DNA from: Diabrotica undecimpunctata
Taxonomy: Eukaryota > Arthropoda > Insecta > Coleoptera > Chrysomelidae
Direction: 5' to 3'
Assembly (NCBI RefSeq): GCF_040954645.1
Contig: NC_092805.1
Span: 20,548,741 to 20,612,740 of the forward strand
DNA: 64,000 nt
A program made the position numbers and the translations under genes. Below are positions 1 to 11,956 of this stretch, in pieces (within the stretch, counting starts at the first letter, position 1; the number at the start of each line of letters is the position of its first letter). A model generated the notes under the pieces. The model searched no databases and had not been told where the DNA came from. It worked only from the letters and a program-made list of their open reading frames with translations.

Positions 1-1844
1 TCAAAATGAGCAGGAGAAAGCCACTTACATATGAAGAACTGCTTCAAGAATTGGAACGGGGCTTGTCGGACGTTGAATACTTATCAGATTACGGAGACGA
101 ATTATGGGAAATACAGAGCAATACAGGTAATTTTTATTACTACCGAACCAAACCATACAGAAATTAATTAGGGATTCTTTTGTAAAGCAACTGGATCAAA
201 ATATTAACGAAATTGATGACATTATAGTTGAAGAGGTCGCTAATGAACAAAATGAAGGAACTTATGCTTGTGGAAGTAGTTACCAAGAAGATGAATTTAT
301 AAGTTCAATAACACGAAAAGGTGACATCAAATGGCGTACAGGTATGACCTATGTTACACCTAATTTTCCTCGTCATCAAGAGGAGGAGATTGAAGTTGTA
401 GAATTGGAGAGCCCATCTACTTTTTTCTTCAAATACTTTACTGACGATTTATTTTCTCGTATGGTGGAATTTACAAATTTATATGCTATGCAGAATAATA
501 ACCTTTTTACCTACAAATATAGTAGAAATGAAATCGATCGTTGGTGTTCATATTCTTATGGGAAATTTACACTACCCAAAGATTAAATGTTATTGTGAAC
601 CTAAACTTGCTGTTCCGCTAGTTTGTGAAAGCATGCCAATAAATCGTTTATAAAAGTTGAGGCAAAACTTGCATTTTGTCAATAATTAAGAGGCGGAACA
701 GATTACTAACGATCGCTTTTGAAAGGTAAGGCTTCTTTACAACACTATAAGAGCTCACCTGCTTTCTCTTCCTTTGGAAGCAAATCTTTCTATTGATGAG
801 CAGATGATTCCTTTCAAAGAAAATCTGAATGTAAAACAGTATGTCAAGAACAAACCAAAGCCGTGGGGGATAAAAGTTTTTGCAATCTGTGGAAGCAGCG
901 GCCAGATGTTTGATTTTATATTGTATCAAGGTTCCAAAACAGAGTTTGATCATACTTTGCTAAAGACATTTGGATAGTCCGCTATTGTTGTTGCTCAACT
1001 TAGCCGCAGACTAAACAATTCAAAAAAATTTCAGGATTTATTTTGATAACTACTTTTCAAGCTACAATCTTCTTCAATACCTGAGAAATAAACAGATAAA
1101 TGCAATATGTACAGCACGGTTAGATCGCTTCAAAAATCCACCCTTCAGTGATGACAAAGAAATAAAAAACGAGGCCGTGGATGTTACGAGGAAGTAGTTA
1201 GTGGGGATAGTGAAGTCATTATGACTAAGTGGTATGACAACAAATCAGTTGTCGTAGCATCCAATTATCTGGGCTCTGGTACACCTGACATGTGCGATCG
1301 GTGGGATTTAGGTGAGAAAAAATTTATTAAAGTTCAAAGACCGGAAGTAATCAAATATTACAACACATATATGGGCGGTGTTGATAAACTTGATTTTTCA
1401 ATTGCATTTTACAGGATTTCCATTCGATCTCGTAAATGGGCATTGAAAATGTTTAGCCATGCTATTGATTTGGCGTACTCAAATGCCTGGATTGAGTATA
1501 CAAAATGCACTGTGTCTCTTGGTGTTCCTAAAAAACACATTTTAGATTTACTACATTTCAGGGCATACGTGGCAGAAACATTTATTTTGTCTAATAAAAC
1601 TGTTACCAGGAAAAGAGGTCGTCCATCCAATGACTTTGAACAGCCAATTTCCAAAAGAACTAAGGTAGAATTGCGCCCAGTAAAGGAAGTTCGTTTCGAT
1701 AATATAGGACATCTACCCAAAGTAACGGAAAAATTTTCCAGGTGTAAAAAGCCGCGATGTAAAGGAAAGTCAAAGTATACCTGCTGCAAATATAACATTC
1801 ATTTGTGCCTGGATAAACAGAAACATTGTTTTCACACAACATAA
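1..1844 (+). pseudogene. piggyBac-like transposase relic
   Basis: Decayed cut-and-paste transposase of the piggyBac family (DDE_Tnp_1_7). An N-terminal reading frame opens at ATG 6. An open stretch from 173 to 586 contains the family's ESPSTFFFKYFTDD-type segment; 774-977 carries the LSIDEQMIPFK segment followed by a WGIKVFAICG-like motif, the neighbourhood of a catalytic Asp. 1221-1844 carries NTYMGGVDKLD and ends in a Cys/His-rich tail (CKKPRCKGKSKYTCCKYNIHLC) like the C-terminal zinc-binding domain of piggyBac proteins. Stops and frame changes lie near 160-172, 587-770, 978-1220 and 1200, so no functional protein is made. A GT..AG pair at 127-171 looks like a short intron but does not keep the frame. 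The element is probably cut by the left window edge. Its terminal repeats were not identified. Confidence 0.85.
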
Positions 1845-3274
1845 TACTATTTGTAATTCACTGCAATAAATTTACTACAAGTTTGAGTTTCTACCAATTT
1901 ATTTCCTCTTATTCACAATGTCCTCGTATGGGGACAACCCCTAACCCGTTTAAGGGTAAACAAAAAATTTTTAAAATTACATTTAAAAATCTTAAAAAAA
2001 TAAACAAAAATGATACCAACATAATATATTTTTTGTAATACGAAATAAAAAGTCGTGAGCGAAAGGGCTAGATCGTATAGGGTAAATTTTTTATGTTTCT
2101 TATTCAAGTATCTTCCTTCTAAATATGATTTTAGTAAAGTAAACATTGACTCTGAAACGTTTATTTTTATTTTGAATGGCAACCCTTCATGCTAGACTTT
2201 ATCAAAGGGGATATTTTAAGGGTATGTTCTTGAGACGGTTTATCAGATTTATGGATCATTATAATATCAACAATTTTTTATTAGCTTAAGGCTTTTTAAG
2301 CCTTAGTGAGGCATTGAAAAGTTGTGTTATCATTAACTATTTCTTTATCTGGTAAATCTCTAAATTGGAGTGATAAAAAGTAAGAGAAAACGAATAAAAA
2401 ATGGATTTATTTTCAAACAGTCCCGGACAAATTATATAAACCACCCCTGACATTATGTTATGACAATCACCCACTTGTTACATGTATTTACATAGTGTTT
2501 GCGATATTTAGATGGATATAATAAACACTTCTCCGCTGACATATATCGTAACACACCCAACCCTACGGGGATTGCAATTTTGATGTGAATAATATTTTGT
2601 TAATAATTTCATTTTCTATACATAAATATAGAAGGGTAACTACAAAGGTGATAGTTTATTTTTGTTATTTACTATTAGGTACAAAATCATATCGACACAT
2701 GATAATTCACTTTTGCTTAGTTTAGAGGAGAGCTATTTAAAAACGCGATTTTTATTTTTTTACTTCGTCAGTTTTATTATTTTTTGTAGTTTTCTTAATC
2801 CATATTTTATAACTTTTCCTCAGCTTTTCACTTTCATATACCGCATTGTTAAAATTACTGGTCCTGATTTAGATCGAGTTACAATACCAAGTTTTTCAAG
2901 AATTTTAGGTGAAGATCATTGGTGGTTTATACGATATTTCAACAAAGTATGTTTCTTTGATTAGGTGCATGTAAATGGTAACTAATGAGTATATATCAAA
3001 ATAAAGAGATAGGTAATTATTAGTTTTTTTATTGATTTTACCTTAACGTGATTTTTTTACTCAAACAAGTATCTACGAATTCAAATCATACATACTAACA
3101 AGAAGTAAATAAAATAATATCTGTTAGATTTATTTATTACAAAATGAGCACTTACAAATTATAAAACCTTCCACAGATCCAATATCAAAGATACCTCTAA
3201 TTTAGGTGTGGTTAATATTTTTCGCAAATCAAAGCAGACAATTACAACTGGTGCTATTTTCTTCTGCTAAGAGA
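1845..3274. other. gene-free AT-rich stretch
   Basis: No coding similarity was recognised on either strand. An imperfect 16-bp palindrome, GTCCTCGTATGGGGAC, at about 1919-1934 just 3' of the piggyBac relic resembles motifs found near piggyBac ends, but I could not fix a boundary. A short inverted repeat (TAAGGCTT/AAGCCTTA) lies near 2286-2306. The 100-codon open stretch at 2662-2964 has no recognisable domain and looks like chance. Confidence 0.5.
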
Positions 3275-5515
3275 CAAGAAAACTAAGATCCATTATTGAC
3301 TACGTTATCATGAACCACAAAAGCTCCATCAAAGTGAAAGACACCAGAGTGAAAAGAGGGGCAGAGTGTGGAACAGATCACAAACTTGTGGTGGCATGGA
3401 TGGAATTCCCCTATATCTGGACAAAACAAAAACATACATCGATTGTTACAACGGGAACGACAATAAACGAAAAGAGGCTCAAATTACATATATTGCAGGA
3501 AGAATCAATAAAAGATTTATACAAAAGAAGACTAGACCAAAAACTAGAAGAATTCAGATATGACACGTTAGATGAAATGCATGAACACATAAAAACCTGC
3601 CTGATTTCAGCGGCCTTAGAAGCTCTTGGAGAAGACGACCAAAGGAACACCCATCAGAATATCAAATTAAGGGAAGACACATTGAAATGCATAAAAGAAA
3701 AGAAAAAACCACACATAAAATACATAAACACCAAAAAACAGGAAGACTTAGACCTATATAGAGCGAAAAACATAGAGGTAAAGAAAAGAGTAACAAATGA
3801 AAAGAACGAACGATGGGAACAAGTATGCACAGAGATAGAACGACATATCGGAGGAACGAGAAATTCAGAATCATGGCGAATATTAAAAGCACTTCAACGA
3901 AATAAGACAGAGAAAACCCAGATCGGCAAAATTAGTGAAAACGAGTGGCAAGAATACTACGTAGAACTACTTACAGAAAACCGTCCCCAATTTCAGGAAG
4001 AGAATATAGAACATGCAGGAAATGGGGCATACGACCAGATAGAAATAAGCCTGGCAGAAGTTAAGAGAGCAATCAAGACATTGAAGAACAAAAAAGCCAA
4101 AGGACCCGGAGGAATACCAAACGAACTAATTAAAAACGGAACGGAAAAGTTATTCCGCATGCTACATAGAATGTTCGAAAGAGGACTAAATGGAGAAGAA
4201 ATACCTGCGGAATGGACACAAGCATACATCACATCCATACATAAGAAAGGAAACAGGAAAAAATGTGAAAACTATAGAGGAATTAGTATAATATCGTCGG
4301 TAGGTAGACTTTACGGGAAAATTATTAAGGAAAAACTAGAAACTGAAATAATAGGAAAAATTGGAGAAGACCAAGCAGGGTTCACAGTAGGAAAATCATG
4401 CCTAGATCATACATACACATTAGAACAACTGATAGAGAAGAAAATGGCAAAAGGTAGACCGGTCCATCTGGCCTTTGTTGATCTAAAGAAAGCATATGAC
4501 TCAATACCTAGAGTCAAATTATGGGAAGCAATGAATGATCTCGGAATCCGACAAACACTAATAAAAGCAGTTAAAGCACTATACAAAGAAAACAAAGTAG
4601 CTATTAAATGTGGAAATAAAGCCTACAATCCATTTAAGACGACAAAAGGACTTCTACAAGGCTGTGCTACGTCCCCTACTCTGTTTAAAATATTCTTGGA
4701 AAAGACACTCAAACCATGGAGGAGAAAGTGCGAAGGAATGGGCATACCAGTAAGAGACGAATACCTATACACCTTAAGTTTTGCCGACGATCAAGTAGTC
4801 ATCGCACAAGATGAAGAAGATCTCAGCTTTATGCTCAGAAAACTAGAAGAAGAATACAACAGAAAACAAGGATATGAGAAACCTAGAGATAGACGAGGGA
4901 AGACAAATAAATGGAACAGATAAATTCAAGTATTTAGGAACCATAATATCGAACCAGGGAACAACAGAAGAAGATATAAACAACAGACTGAGACAAACAA
5001 GAAACTGTATAAGACAACTAAACTCAGTGTTGTGGGATAAGAACATTACGATAAAGACAAAAAAGAGAATATATAATACCCTGACAAGAAGTATCCTGAC
5101 ATATGGGTCCGAAAACTGGACAATAAACAAGAGAAATAGAGGTAGAATAAGAGCAGTAGAAATGGAGTTCCTGAGGAGAAGCTGTAGACTTACAAAAAGA
5201 GACAGAATTGAAAACGCAGAGATTAAGCGGAGAATGGGAGTGCAATCAGACATAATCGACTATATAGAGGAGAAGAGACTATCCTGGTACGGCCACGTCA
5301 GAAGAGCGTACAGAGGACGCTGGATAAACAAAATCACAGAATGGAGCCCGATTGGAAGAAGAAAGAGAGGAAGACCCCGAAGGTCATTCAGAGATGAAAT
5401 CGACGAGGCTATGGAGAAAAGAACCCTGCGAGATGGAGACTGGAATGACAGGGAAAATTGGAGAAAACGGTTGAGTGAAGGAAGACAGTGAAAACTGTGG
5501 AAATCCTTAGTAGTA
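3275..5515 (+). mobile_element. RTE-like non-LTR retrotransposon, family A, 5'-truncated
   Basis: A non-LTR retrotransposon copied by target-primed reverse transcription. The reading frame starts inside the C-terminal end of an APE-type endonuclease (IDYVIM ... GTDHKLVVAWM, 3290-3410), so the 5' part is missing. The reverse transcriptase follows (3310-4923) with PGGIPNELIKNG, QAGFTVGKSCLDH, LAFVDLKKAYDS, LQGCATSPTLF and the catalytic FADDQVV near 4780-4800. A frameshift with a small deletion near 4875-4900 removes the segment between FADD and KYLGTIIS; the C-terminal domain continues in another frame at 4874-5491 with WYGHVRRAYRGRW and a basic GRRKRGRPRRS stretch. The 3' end is a short TAG repeat at about 5507-5518, a simple tail of the kind RTE elements carry. 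Clade assignment is from motif style only. The copy is inactive. Confidence 0.85.
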
Positions 5516-5519
5516 GTAG

Positions 5520-6833
5520 CTATTTTCTTCTTCTTCTTCATGTGCCATCTCCTCTAAGAAGGTTGGCAACCATCATGGCGATTCGCACTTTCGACACCGC
5601 TGCTCTAAAGAGGTCAGCAGAAGTGCAGTTAAACCAAGCTCTCAAATTGTTTAACCAGGATATGCGTATTCTTCCTTGTATTATTAATTGTAGCAAGTTA
5701 TAACGCTCGCCCCTCATGACATGTCCCAGATATTGCAGTTTTCTGACTTTAATTGTATCTAAAACCTCTTTATCTTTTCCCATCTTCCCAACTCGAAGGC
5801 TTCTAATCTGTCCGAAACATCTTTCTTTAATGTCCAAGCCTCCAACCCATAAAATAATACGGAGAACACGTAACATCTCAGAAGTGTTATCTTTAAAGAA
5901 ATTGAAATGTCCCTGCTGCAGAGTACTTTTTTCAGTTTGTTGAAAGAATTTCTTGCCTGTCCTATTCTTGCCTTAATCTCTTCTGTGTACTCATTATTTT
6001 CGTTAATTATTGTAGCCAGATATTTATATTTTTCAACTTTTTTAATTTGTTCTCTATGTATTGTTATGTTTTCTTGGCGCTGTTGGGCTTTTGTAATTAC
6101 CATAAATTGTGTCTTTTTTGTGTTTATGGACAGTCCGTTTTCTTTATTGACTTCTACCATTCTGTCAACTATTTGTTGTAAATCCTCAAGACATTCCGCT
6201 AATAAAATAGTGTCGTCGGCAAACCGTATATTATTGATTGGTCGGTTATTTACTTTTATTTCCATAATTAGTTCTTCTAGTGCTTCCTGGATTATTTCCT
6301 CTAAATACAAATTAAACAAAGTAGGAGACAGGACACAGCCCTGCCTGACGCCCCTCTTAATCTATATTTCATTTGAAAATACGTTGTTCTCTTTTACCAC
6401 AGCGATCTGATTATAATAGATAGCGCTAATGATCCTGATGTCTCTCATATCTAAGTTTTTCTTTTCAAGTAATTCGATAAGACGGTTATGCCTGACCTTA
6501 TCAAAGGCTTTGTTGTAATCCAAGAAACACATATATACTGGCTGATTAACATCCATGCACCTTTGCACAAGTACATTCACAGCGAAAAGGGCTTCCCTCG
6601 TTCCTAGTGCATTTCTAAATCCAAATTGTTTGTCACTTATGTCCTGCTCAAGTTTGTTGTGTATAAAAAAAATGCTCAAAAATATTTTGAGCGTATGACT
6701 TATTAAACTTATTACCCGGTGGTCTTGGCATTCTTTTGCATTTGGTTTTTTTGGTAATGTTACGAATGTTGACATCAGCCAATCTCTGGGAATGATTCCT
6801 GTACTGTATATTGTATTGAATAAGTCGACCAAT
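5520..6833 (-). mobile_element. RTE-like retrotransposon, family B copy 1, 5'-truncated
   Basis: Minus-strand non-LTR retrotransposon relic placed tail to tail with the family A copy: its (GAA)n tail reads as TTC repeats at 5525-5540. The RT part is spread over 6832-6362 (TFVTLPKKPN, SLISHTLKIFL, FGFRNALGTREALF, YMCFLDYNKAFDK) and 6319-5759 (RFADDTILLAECLEDL, KTQFMV). The C-terminal domain follows at 5876-5538 with LQYLGHVMR and a final AAVSKVRIAMMVANLL motif shared with the other family B copies. At least two frame breaks (near 6340 and 5840) inactivate it. The RT has lost everything upstream of about 6833, where mariner-like sequence begins. Confidence 0.85.
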
Positions 6834-7105
6834 ATTCCAATTTACCTCCTGACAATGTGCAAGCATATTATTAAATTCGTGAGTCACTCTCTCCAAGATT
6901 TCTCCACGTATTGAAATGCTCCAAACATGTTGATAGCCTAATGTAAACACGTGATTTTAAAAAAATCAAAAAGAAAAAAATTAAACGGCTTAATGTCCGG
7001 AAAACCAGCAGGCCACTGTATGAAATATATGTACCAATCCATCAATTTCGTAAATTCGCATTCAAAAAAAATTCTAAACCATCGCAATAATAGAGAAGCG
7101 CTCCA
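6834..7105 (-). pseudogene. mariner-like transposase C-terminal fragment
   Basis: Between two RTE-like copies the minus strand encodes a badly decayed piece like the end of a mariner-family transposase. Across frames it gives a WIG ... QWPAGFPDIKPFNFF stretch, which lines up with the family pattern WIGR.GP..WPARSPDLTPLDFF, followed by EILERVTHEFNNMLAHCQEVNWN, like the usual ERVR..F..RL..C.EVNG end. The upstream catalytic domain is absent. It is too mutated to assign a DD-spacing class. Confidence 0.5.
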
Positions 7106-7109
7106 TCTT

Positions 7110-9990
7110 GTTTCTTCTTCTTCTTCAGTGCCTTATCCGGTCCGGATGTTGGCGATCATCAAGGCTATCATGGTTTTGTTGACTGCTCTGCGAAACAGCT
7201 CCGCTGAGGTCATCCCAAACCATTGTCGGAGATTTTTCAACCACGAGATACGACGGCGTCCCAGTCCTCTTCTGCCAAATACTTTACCCTACATAACAAG
7301 TTGAAGAATTCGATATTTTTCTTCGTTCCGCATCACGTGGCCGAGGTACTCAAGCTTACTTTGTTTAATTAAATTAAGCACTTCTTTTTCTTTTGTCATG
7401 CGCTGTAGGACCTCAACGTTGGTGACATGGTCCACATAAGATATTTTTAGTATCCTTCTGTATATCCACATCTCGAAGGCTTCGATTCGTTTTTCAGTGG
7501 CTTGCGTCAGTGTCCAGGCTTCAACTCCATATAGTAACACTGGAAGAACGTAGCACCTAACTATCCGCATCTTTATCCCAAACTGAGATCACTGCAGCAC
7601 AGCAAGGATCTCAACTTAATAAATGTAGACCGTGCCATTTCAATTCTGGATCTAATCTCTTGAGCGTAGTCCCATTGTACGTTGAGGGTAGTTCCGAGGT
7701 AAGTGAATATGTCGACTCTCTGGATCTCTTCGCTACCTGCCATTAGTGCCCCGGGATCTAAATTTGTACGGCTGACAACCATGAATTTAGTTTTCTTAAT
7801 ATTAAGGTTCAGTCCGTATGATACGCTCACAGTTCGCACTCGGTCTAGTAAGGCCTGCAGATCGTTTAGGCTGGTTGCTAGTAACACAGTGTCATCGGCA
7901 TAGCGGATATTATTGATGTATTCGCCGTTTACTCGGATTCCCATGTCTCGGTTTGTGAGGGCTTCATTAAAAATCTCCTCAGAGTATATATTCAAAAGAA
8001 TCGGCGATAGCACACATCCTTGCCTTACTCCTCGCATGATCTTCACTTGGTCGGTCAGTTGGTCTTCGACCTTGACTTGAGCACGCTGGTTCCAGTATAA
8101 ATTCATGATGATCCGAATGTCCTTCTCATCCAATCCTACTCTTTGTAGTGCGGTGACCATCTTCTGGTGCTGACAACGCCAACGGTCAAATGCCTTGGCG
8201 TAGTCAATAAAACAAATATAGACATCACAACTGACATCGCAGCATCTCTGAAGTAGGACTTGTAAGGTGAAAAGTGCTTCACGTGTACCCATAGAATTGC
8301 GGAATCCGAATTGCATTTCACCGACATTTTCTTCGCATTTCTTGTAAATTCTGGCATGTATAATTTTAAGAAAAATTTTAAGTGCATGACTCATAAGACT
8401 GATAGTTCGGAAATCTTCGCACGTTTTCGCAGATCGTTTTTTTTGGTAGCGTTACAAATGTTGACAATAGCCATTCATCTGGGATATTACCTGAATCGTA
8501 TATGGCGTTGAACAGTTCAGTTAACTCCTTTGTGCCCACTTCACTCATCACCTTAATAAGTTCAACGGGTATTTCGTCCGGACCTGTAGCCTTACCATTC
8601 TTAGACTGTTTTAAAGCAGCCTTTACCTCGCTTTCTAGAATTGACGGCCCTGTCATGCAATTTATTTCCGGAAGGTTGCCGCGGTCGCCCCAGAAAAGTT
8701 CTTCGATATATATTTTCCAGGTAACCAACTTCTCATTCACTGTCGTCGCCAGATTACCGTCTTTATTTATGAGGAGGTGTGTGTTTCTCCTCTTGTATTG
8801 ACCAGTGGCTTCACGAATCCTTCGGTGGATATTTATATGATCGTGTTTCTCTTGGAGCTCCTCGATTAGTTTACATTTTTCTTGCATCCATGTCTCCTTG
8901 GCTCTTCGTATTTCTTTTTTAATTGTCTGGTTGGTTTCTTGGTATTTCTTCGCGTCCCTATTTTTCATTAATCTTCTTTGTTCCATCATCTGCAGAATGT
9001 TATCAGTCATCCATTCTGTATTTTTTACTCTTTTTTTCTTTCCCAGATGTTCTTTTCCCGCATTCAGCATGACGTCTTTGATATAACTCCATTTTTGTTC
9101 TACACTCTGTTCTTGTTGTTGAGCCGTTTCTAGTTTTTGTCTCATTGTATCTCTCACGTTCTGACGAACTACGGGATCTTTTAGAGTGTCATAATCCAGG
9201 TTCTGTTTAGGTTTATTTTTGATGAGTTTCTTTAGTTTGAGTTCTATCTGGCCCACTAATGGGTTGTGGTCCGATGAGACGTCTGCTCCTGGGAAGGTCT
9301 TCGCCGAAGTCAAGCTGTTCTTGAATCTTTTGTTAATGAGAATAAAGTCTATCTGGTTTCTGATGATATTGCTGGCTGTATCTGCAGGTGACTTCCACGT
9401 ATAAAGTCGTCTCGGGGGAAGTTTAAACCATGTGTTAGCAATGGTAAAATCTTCTTCCCGGCAAAATTGTATGAGTCGGTCTCCTCTTTCGTTTTTCTCG
9501 CCTAAGCCGTGTTGTCCGACGATGTCTTCTACACTGCTTTTGCCAACTTTGGCATTGAAATCACCCATGATGATGGTTAGCTCGTTCTTCTTGGTGTATT
9601 TTAGTGTTTTTTGTACAATTGCGTAGAACTCCTCGATATCCTCTTCTGGTTTTTCTGATGTTGGAGCGTAAATTTGAATGATGTTCGTATTAACGGGTCT
9701 GCCTTGCAGCTTCATCAGAATGACCCTATCAGAGAGAGGTATAACGCTGATCACAGCCCCAGCGACCTTTTTGCTCAGAATCAATGCTACGCCATTCCAG
9801 TGATGTGGTTTGTCGTTTCCCGCATAGTATACCATATGCTCATCCACACAGCACTGTCCCGAGCCTGGCCATCTCATCTCGCTGATTCCCATCACGTCGA
9901 TATTTAGTCTTTTCATTTCTTGAATGGTGTTGTGTATCTTTCCCCCTTCAAACATATTTCGAACATTCCAAGTACAGATTTTTTGAACGT
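7110..9990 (-). mobile_element. RTE-like retrotransposon, family B copy 2, nearly full-length
   Basis: The most complete family B copy. The minus strand begins near 9985 with ICTWNVRNMFEGGK, the start of an APE-type endonuclease. Endonuclease motifs include GISEMRWPGSG, IIQIYAPTSE, IIMGDFNAKVG, NQIDFILINKR and SSDHNPLVGQI (to about 9240). The RT is split: 9955-8378 ends around STFVTLPKKT, and 8394-7573 carries MSHALKIFLKI, FGFRNSMGTREALF, YICFIDYAKAFDRW, GVRQGCVLSPIL and RYADDTVLLA. 7570-7289 carries YGVEAWTL and LEYLGHVMRNEEKY. Frameshifts near 8390 and 7571 and a stop near 7290 inactivate it. The tail is a TTC run at 7111-7125, i.e. (GAA)n on the coding strand. Encoded activities in the parent: nicking, reverse transcription, and a C-terminal domain of unknown role. 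Confidence 0.9.
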
Positions 9991-10129
9991 TCCACGTCCA
10001 TCTTTTTCAAAAATTTTGAGTTAACTGGCCATTATGTTAAAGTGCAGGAATACTTTGATCATTTAGTAAATCTATATACTTTTTCATCACCACCAGTCAA
10101 GTTTTCTTGATCTTTAAGCCTATTTTGGG

Positions 10130-10475
10130 CAATTTTCATAGAAACATTTTATTTTTTTGAATGCTGTCCAAAACACGATTACCATAACCAATCATTATAA
10201 ACATAATTGCTTTTTTTTATGGGTTTAAAGTTAAGGACTAATTGCTTTGCTTTTTTACTGACTAGAAAACCACTGCCAAACTCGTGTCGGGTGCTATGTC
10301 CGCTATAGTATATGTTGTAGTTTTTTCTCTCGATCGATAATTTCTTAACTAGTCCATCTCATCTCTTGAATCGCTATTACATCGGCTTTCATTTGATCTA
10401 GTTCTTGTGTTGGCAATTTAAGAGCGCCTAATAGGGCATAAAGGGTTCGTACGTTTCACGTGCAGATCCGTAAAT
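10130..10475 (-). pseudogene. RTE-like endonuclease N-terminal fragment, different family
   Basis: The minus strand reads RICT(stop)NVRTLYALLGAL, then QMKADVIAIQEMRW, and after a frame change NIYYSGHSTRHEFGSGFLVS. These are the first motifs of the APE endonuclease in RTE-like elements, with TGG to TGA at the conserved Trp of TWNVRTL. The sequence differs from the family B endonuclease just upstream (GISEMRWPGSG), so this is a separate insertion. Nothing recognisable follows after about 10130. Confidence 0.6.
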
Positions 10476-11030
10476 CATTATTCCTTTGTCGTGTGCTTGG
10501 TCGTCGTGAACTAAACAGTCCTTCTTTGCTTCTTTGTGCTTTCATAACAATAAGTTTTTTTTAAGGAAAGAGGTCGTTAACCTTCTGCCCGACCTCCTAA
10601 TCTTCGAATTTCTCGAGCTCTCCTTAGCTCTAACTCTGCTTCCCACTGGCGATGGTTACGACAATTTTTCACAGAGTTGCTCAGGTGTCATATGGTTTGG
10701 ATTCAACATTTTTGAAATAACTAAAGTTCTGATTATTATAATGATGATGCCAATGACAATTGTAATTACTTTGAAACTGATCAAAACGTTTTAAAAGGAA
10801 TACAATGGAATAAAAAATGAATGAAGAATGATTGCTATTTTGTCCATCGAAGAAGAAACAAAAGAACTTTTTTACTTCATTTTAATAAGTAGGCTTCTAT
10901 AGGTACTTATTTATTTTTTTGTATTCTCGAATCAGCGCCCCCCTGAAAAAGATTATCACTAGCCGCCACTGTTTAAATTTAAGTTTAAAATCACGCAACT
11001 TAAAAAGAGTTGTGGCACTTGCCCCACCTT
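10476..11030. other. gene-free stretch
   Basis: An 86-codon open frame at 10534-10794 has a hydrophobic C-terminus but no recognisable domain, and I do not call it a gene. The rest is unassigned AT-rich DNA leading to the Harbinger relic. Confidence 0.4.
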
Positions 11031-11956
11031 GGCCCTGATTCTAATTGAGATTTCGACTCAAAACATGTCGAAATTAATATGGCGACGTCGAAATGCGACT
11101 TTGCGAACCTTGTGGATTTCAGCTGAACTAACCAAACGACGTCACTAATTTTCGACTTATCGAAATTAATTTCAACTTCAAGAAAGTGGTTGAAATTTCA
11201 TTTCGAGTCGAAATTAATCTGACATGACTGACTGGACTGGGAGAAGTGAACTTAGGTTCAGTTTAGGTAGGCGGTGTTTTGATCCTTGCAAGGAAAACTG
11301 AGGCAAAAAGTATCAATATTTCTGTGTTTTACGGACATTTGCTAGTTTTGGAGGAATTAGAGAGGTTAGATATCCGACGCTCATAACGGAGGATAAGAAG
11401 AATGTTACGGGATACTCAAAATTCTTTTTCACTAAGTGATGCTCAATTTAGGCAGCAATTCCGGCTTAATAAACAAGCTGCAAATTATTTAATAAGGGTA
11501 TTAGAACCGTATTTGGAAGGTGTTTATGCCTCTAGGATACCCAAAATGTTTAGGGTTAGTATTACTAAGCTGCAGTAAATTTAAAAATATATTAGAATAT
11601 AACCACTAAATCAAATCTTAGTCGTTATAACTTAAGGATCTCCCACATCGCCTTTTTTTTCTTGTCATCTTTTCTTTCAATTCAAAATATAATTGAGAAT
11701 GGCCAATATTTATGATTTAACAACTCAAACAAGAAAAAAAAGACGTTCACGTAACGTAAACAAAACAAACATTCAACAAGCGTAGTGCAGCCAATAAACA
11801 ACAGGGCCAATCCAAATTTTCAGCAGTGTCAAAATGATAAAGTAAATATCCCCAGTTTTAACTACAATCGAAATGAATGAGAATCGCTAGCGATTGCGAC
11901 TGTCATGGCGTAGTCGCTTTTAAATTTCGACATCGAAATGAAATAGCATCAGGGCC
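11031..11956 (+). mobile_element. Harbinger/PIF relic with short terminal inverted repeats
   Basis: The ends are inverted copies of GGCCCTGAT (11031-11039 and 11948-11956), flanked on both sides by the 3-bp direct repeat CTT (11028-11030 and 11957-11959). PIF/Harbinger elements make 3-bp target duplications, though usually TWA. Sub-terminal repeats of an ATTTCGAC/TCGAAAT type recur inside both ends (for example around 11094-11215 and 11925-11940). The interior carries a remnant of the transposase start, annotated separately. At 926 bp it is an internally deleted, non-autonomous copy. Confidence 0.65.
11345..11578 (+). pseudogene. HARBI1-like transposase N-terminal fragment
   Basis: In one frame this reads LVLEELERLDIRRS(stop), then from ATG 11402 MLRDTQNSFSLSD ... 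FRQQFRLNKQAANYLIRVLEPYLEG and stops at 11576-11578. The pattern (RD..NPF.L.D..F...FRL.K....LI..L.P.L) is the start of Harbinger transposases related to HARBI1. The DDE core is absent. A possible splice donor GTTAGT follows ATGTTTAG near 11548, so the stop may be intronic. Confidence 0.6.

Noticed and set aside
127..171. 45-bp intron in the piggyBac relic
   Set aside because: It has GT and AG ends, but splicing it puts the downstream sequence out of frame with an immediate stop, so an indel is as likely.
2662..2964. 100-codon plus-strand open frame
   Set aside because: Phe/Ile/Leu-rich in an AT-rich region, with no recognisable family; probably chance.
5907..6410. 167-codon plus-strand open frame
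   Set aside because: It lies opposite the family B RT, has a Ser/Phe/Ile-rich composition typical of an antisense shadow, and lacks a domain.
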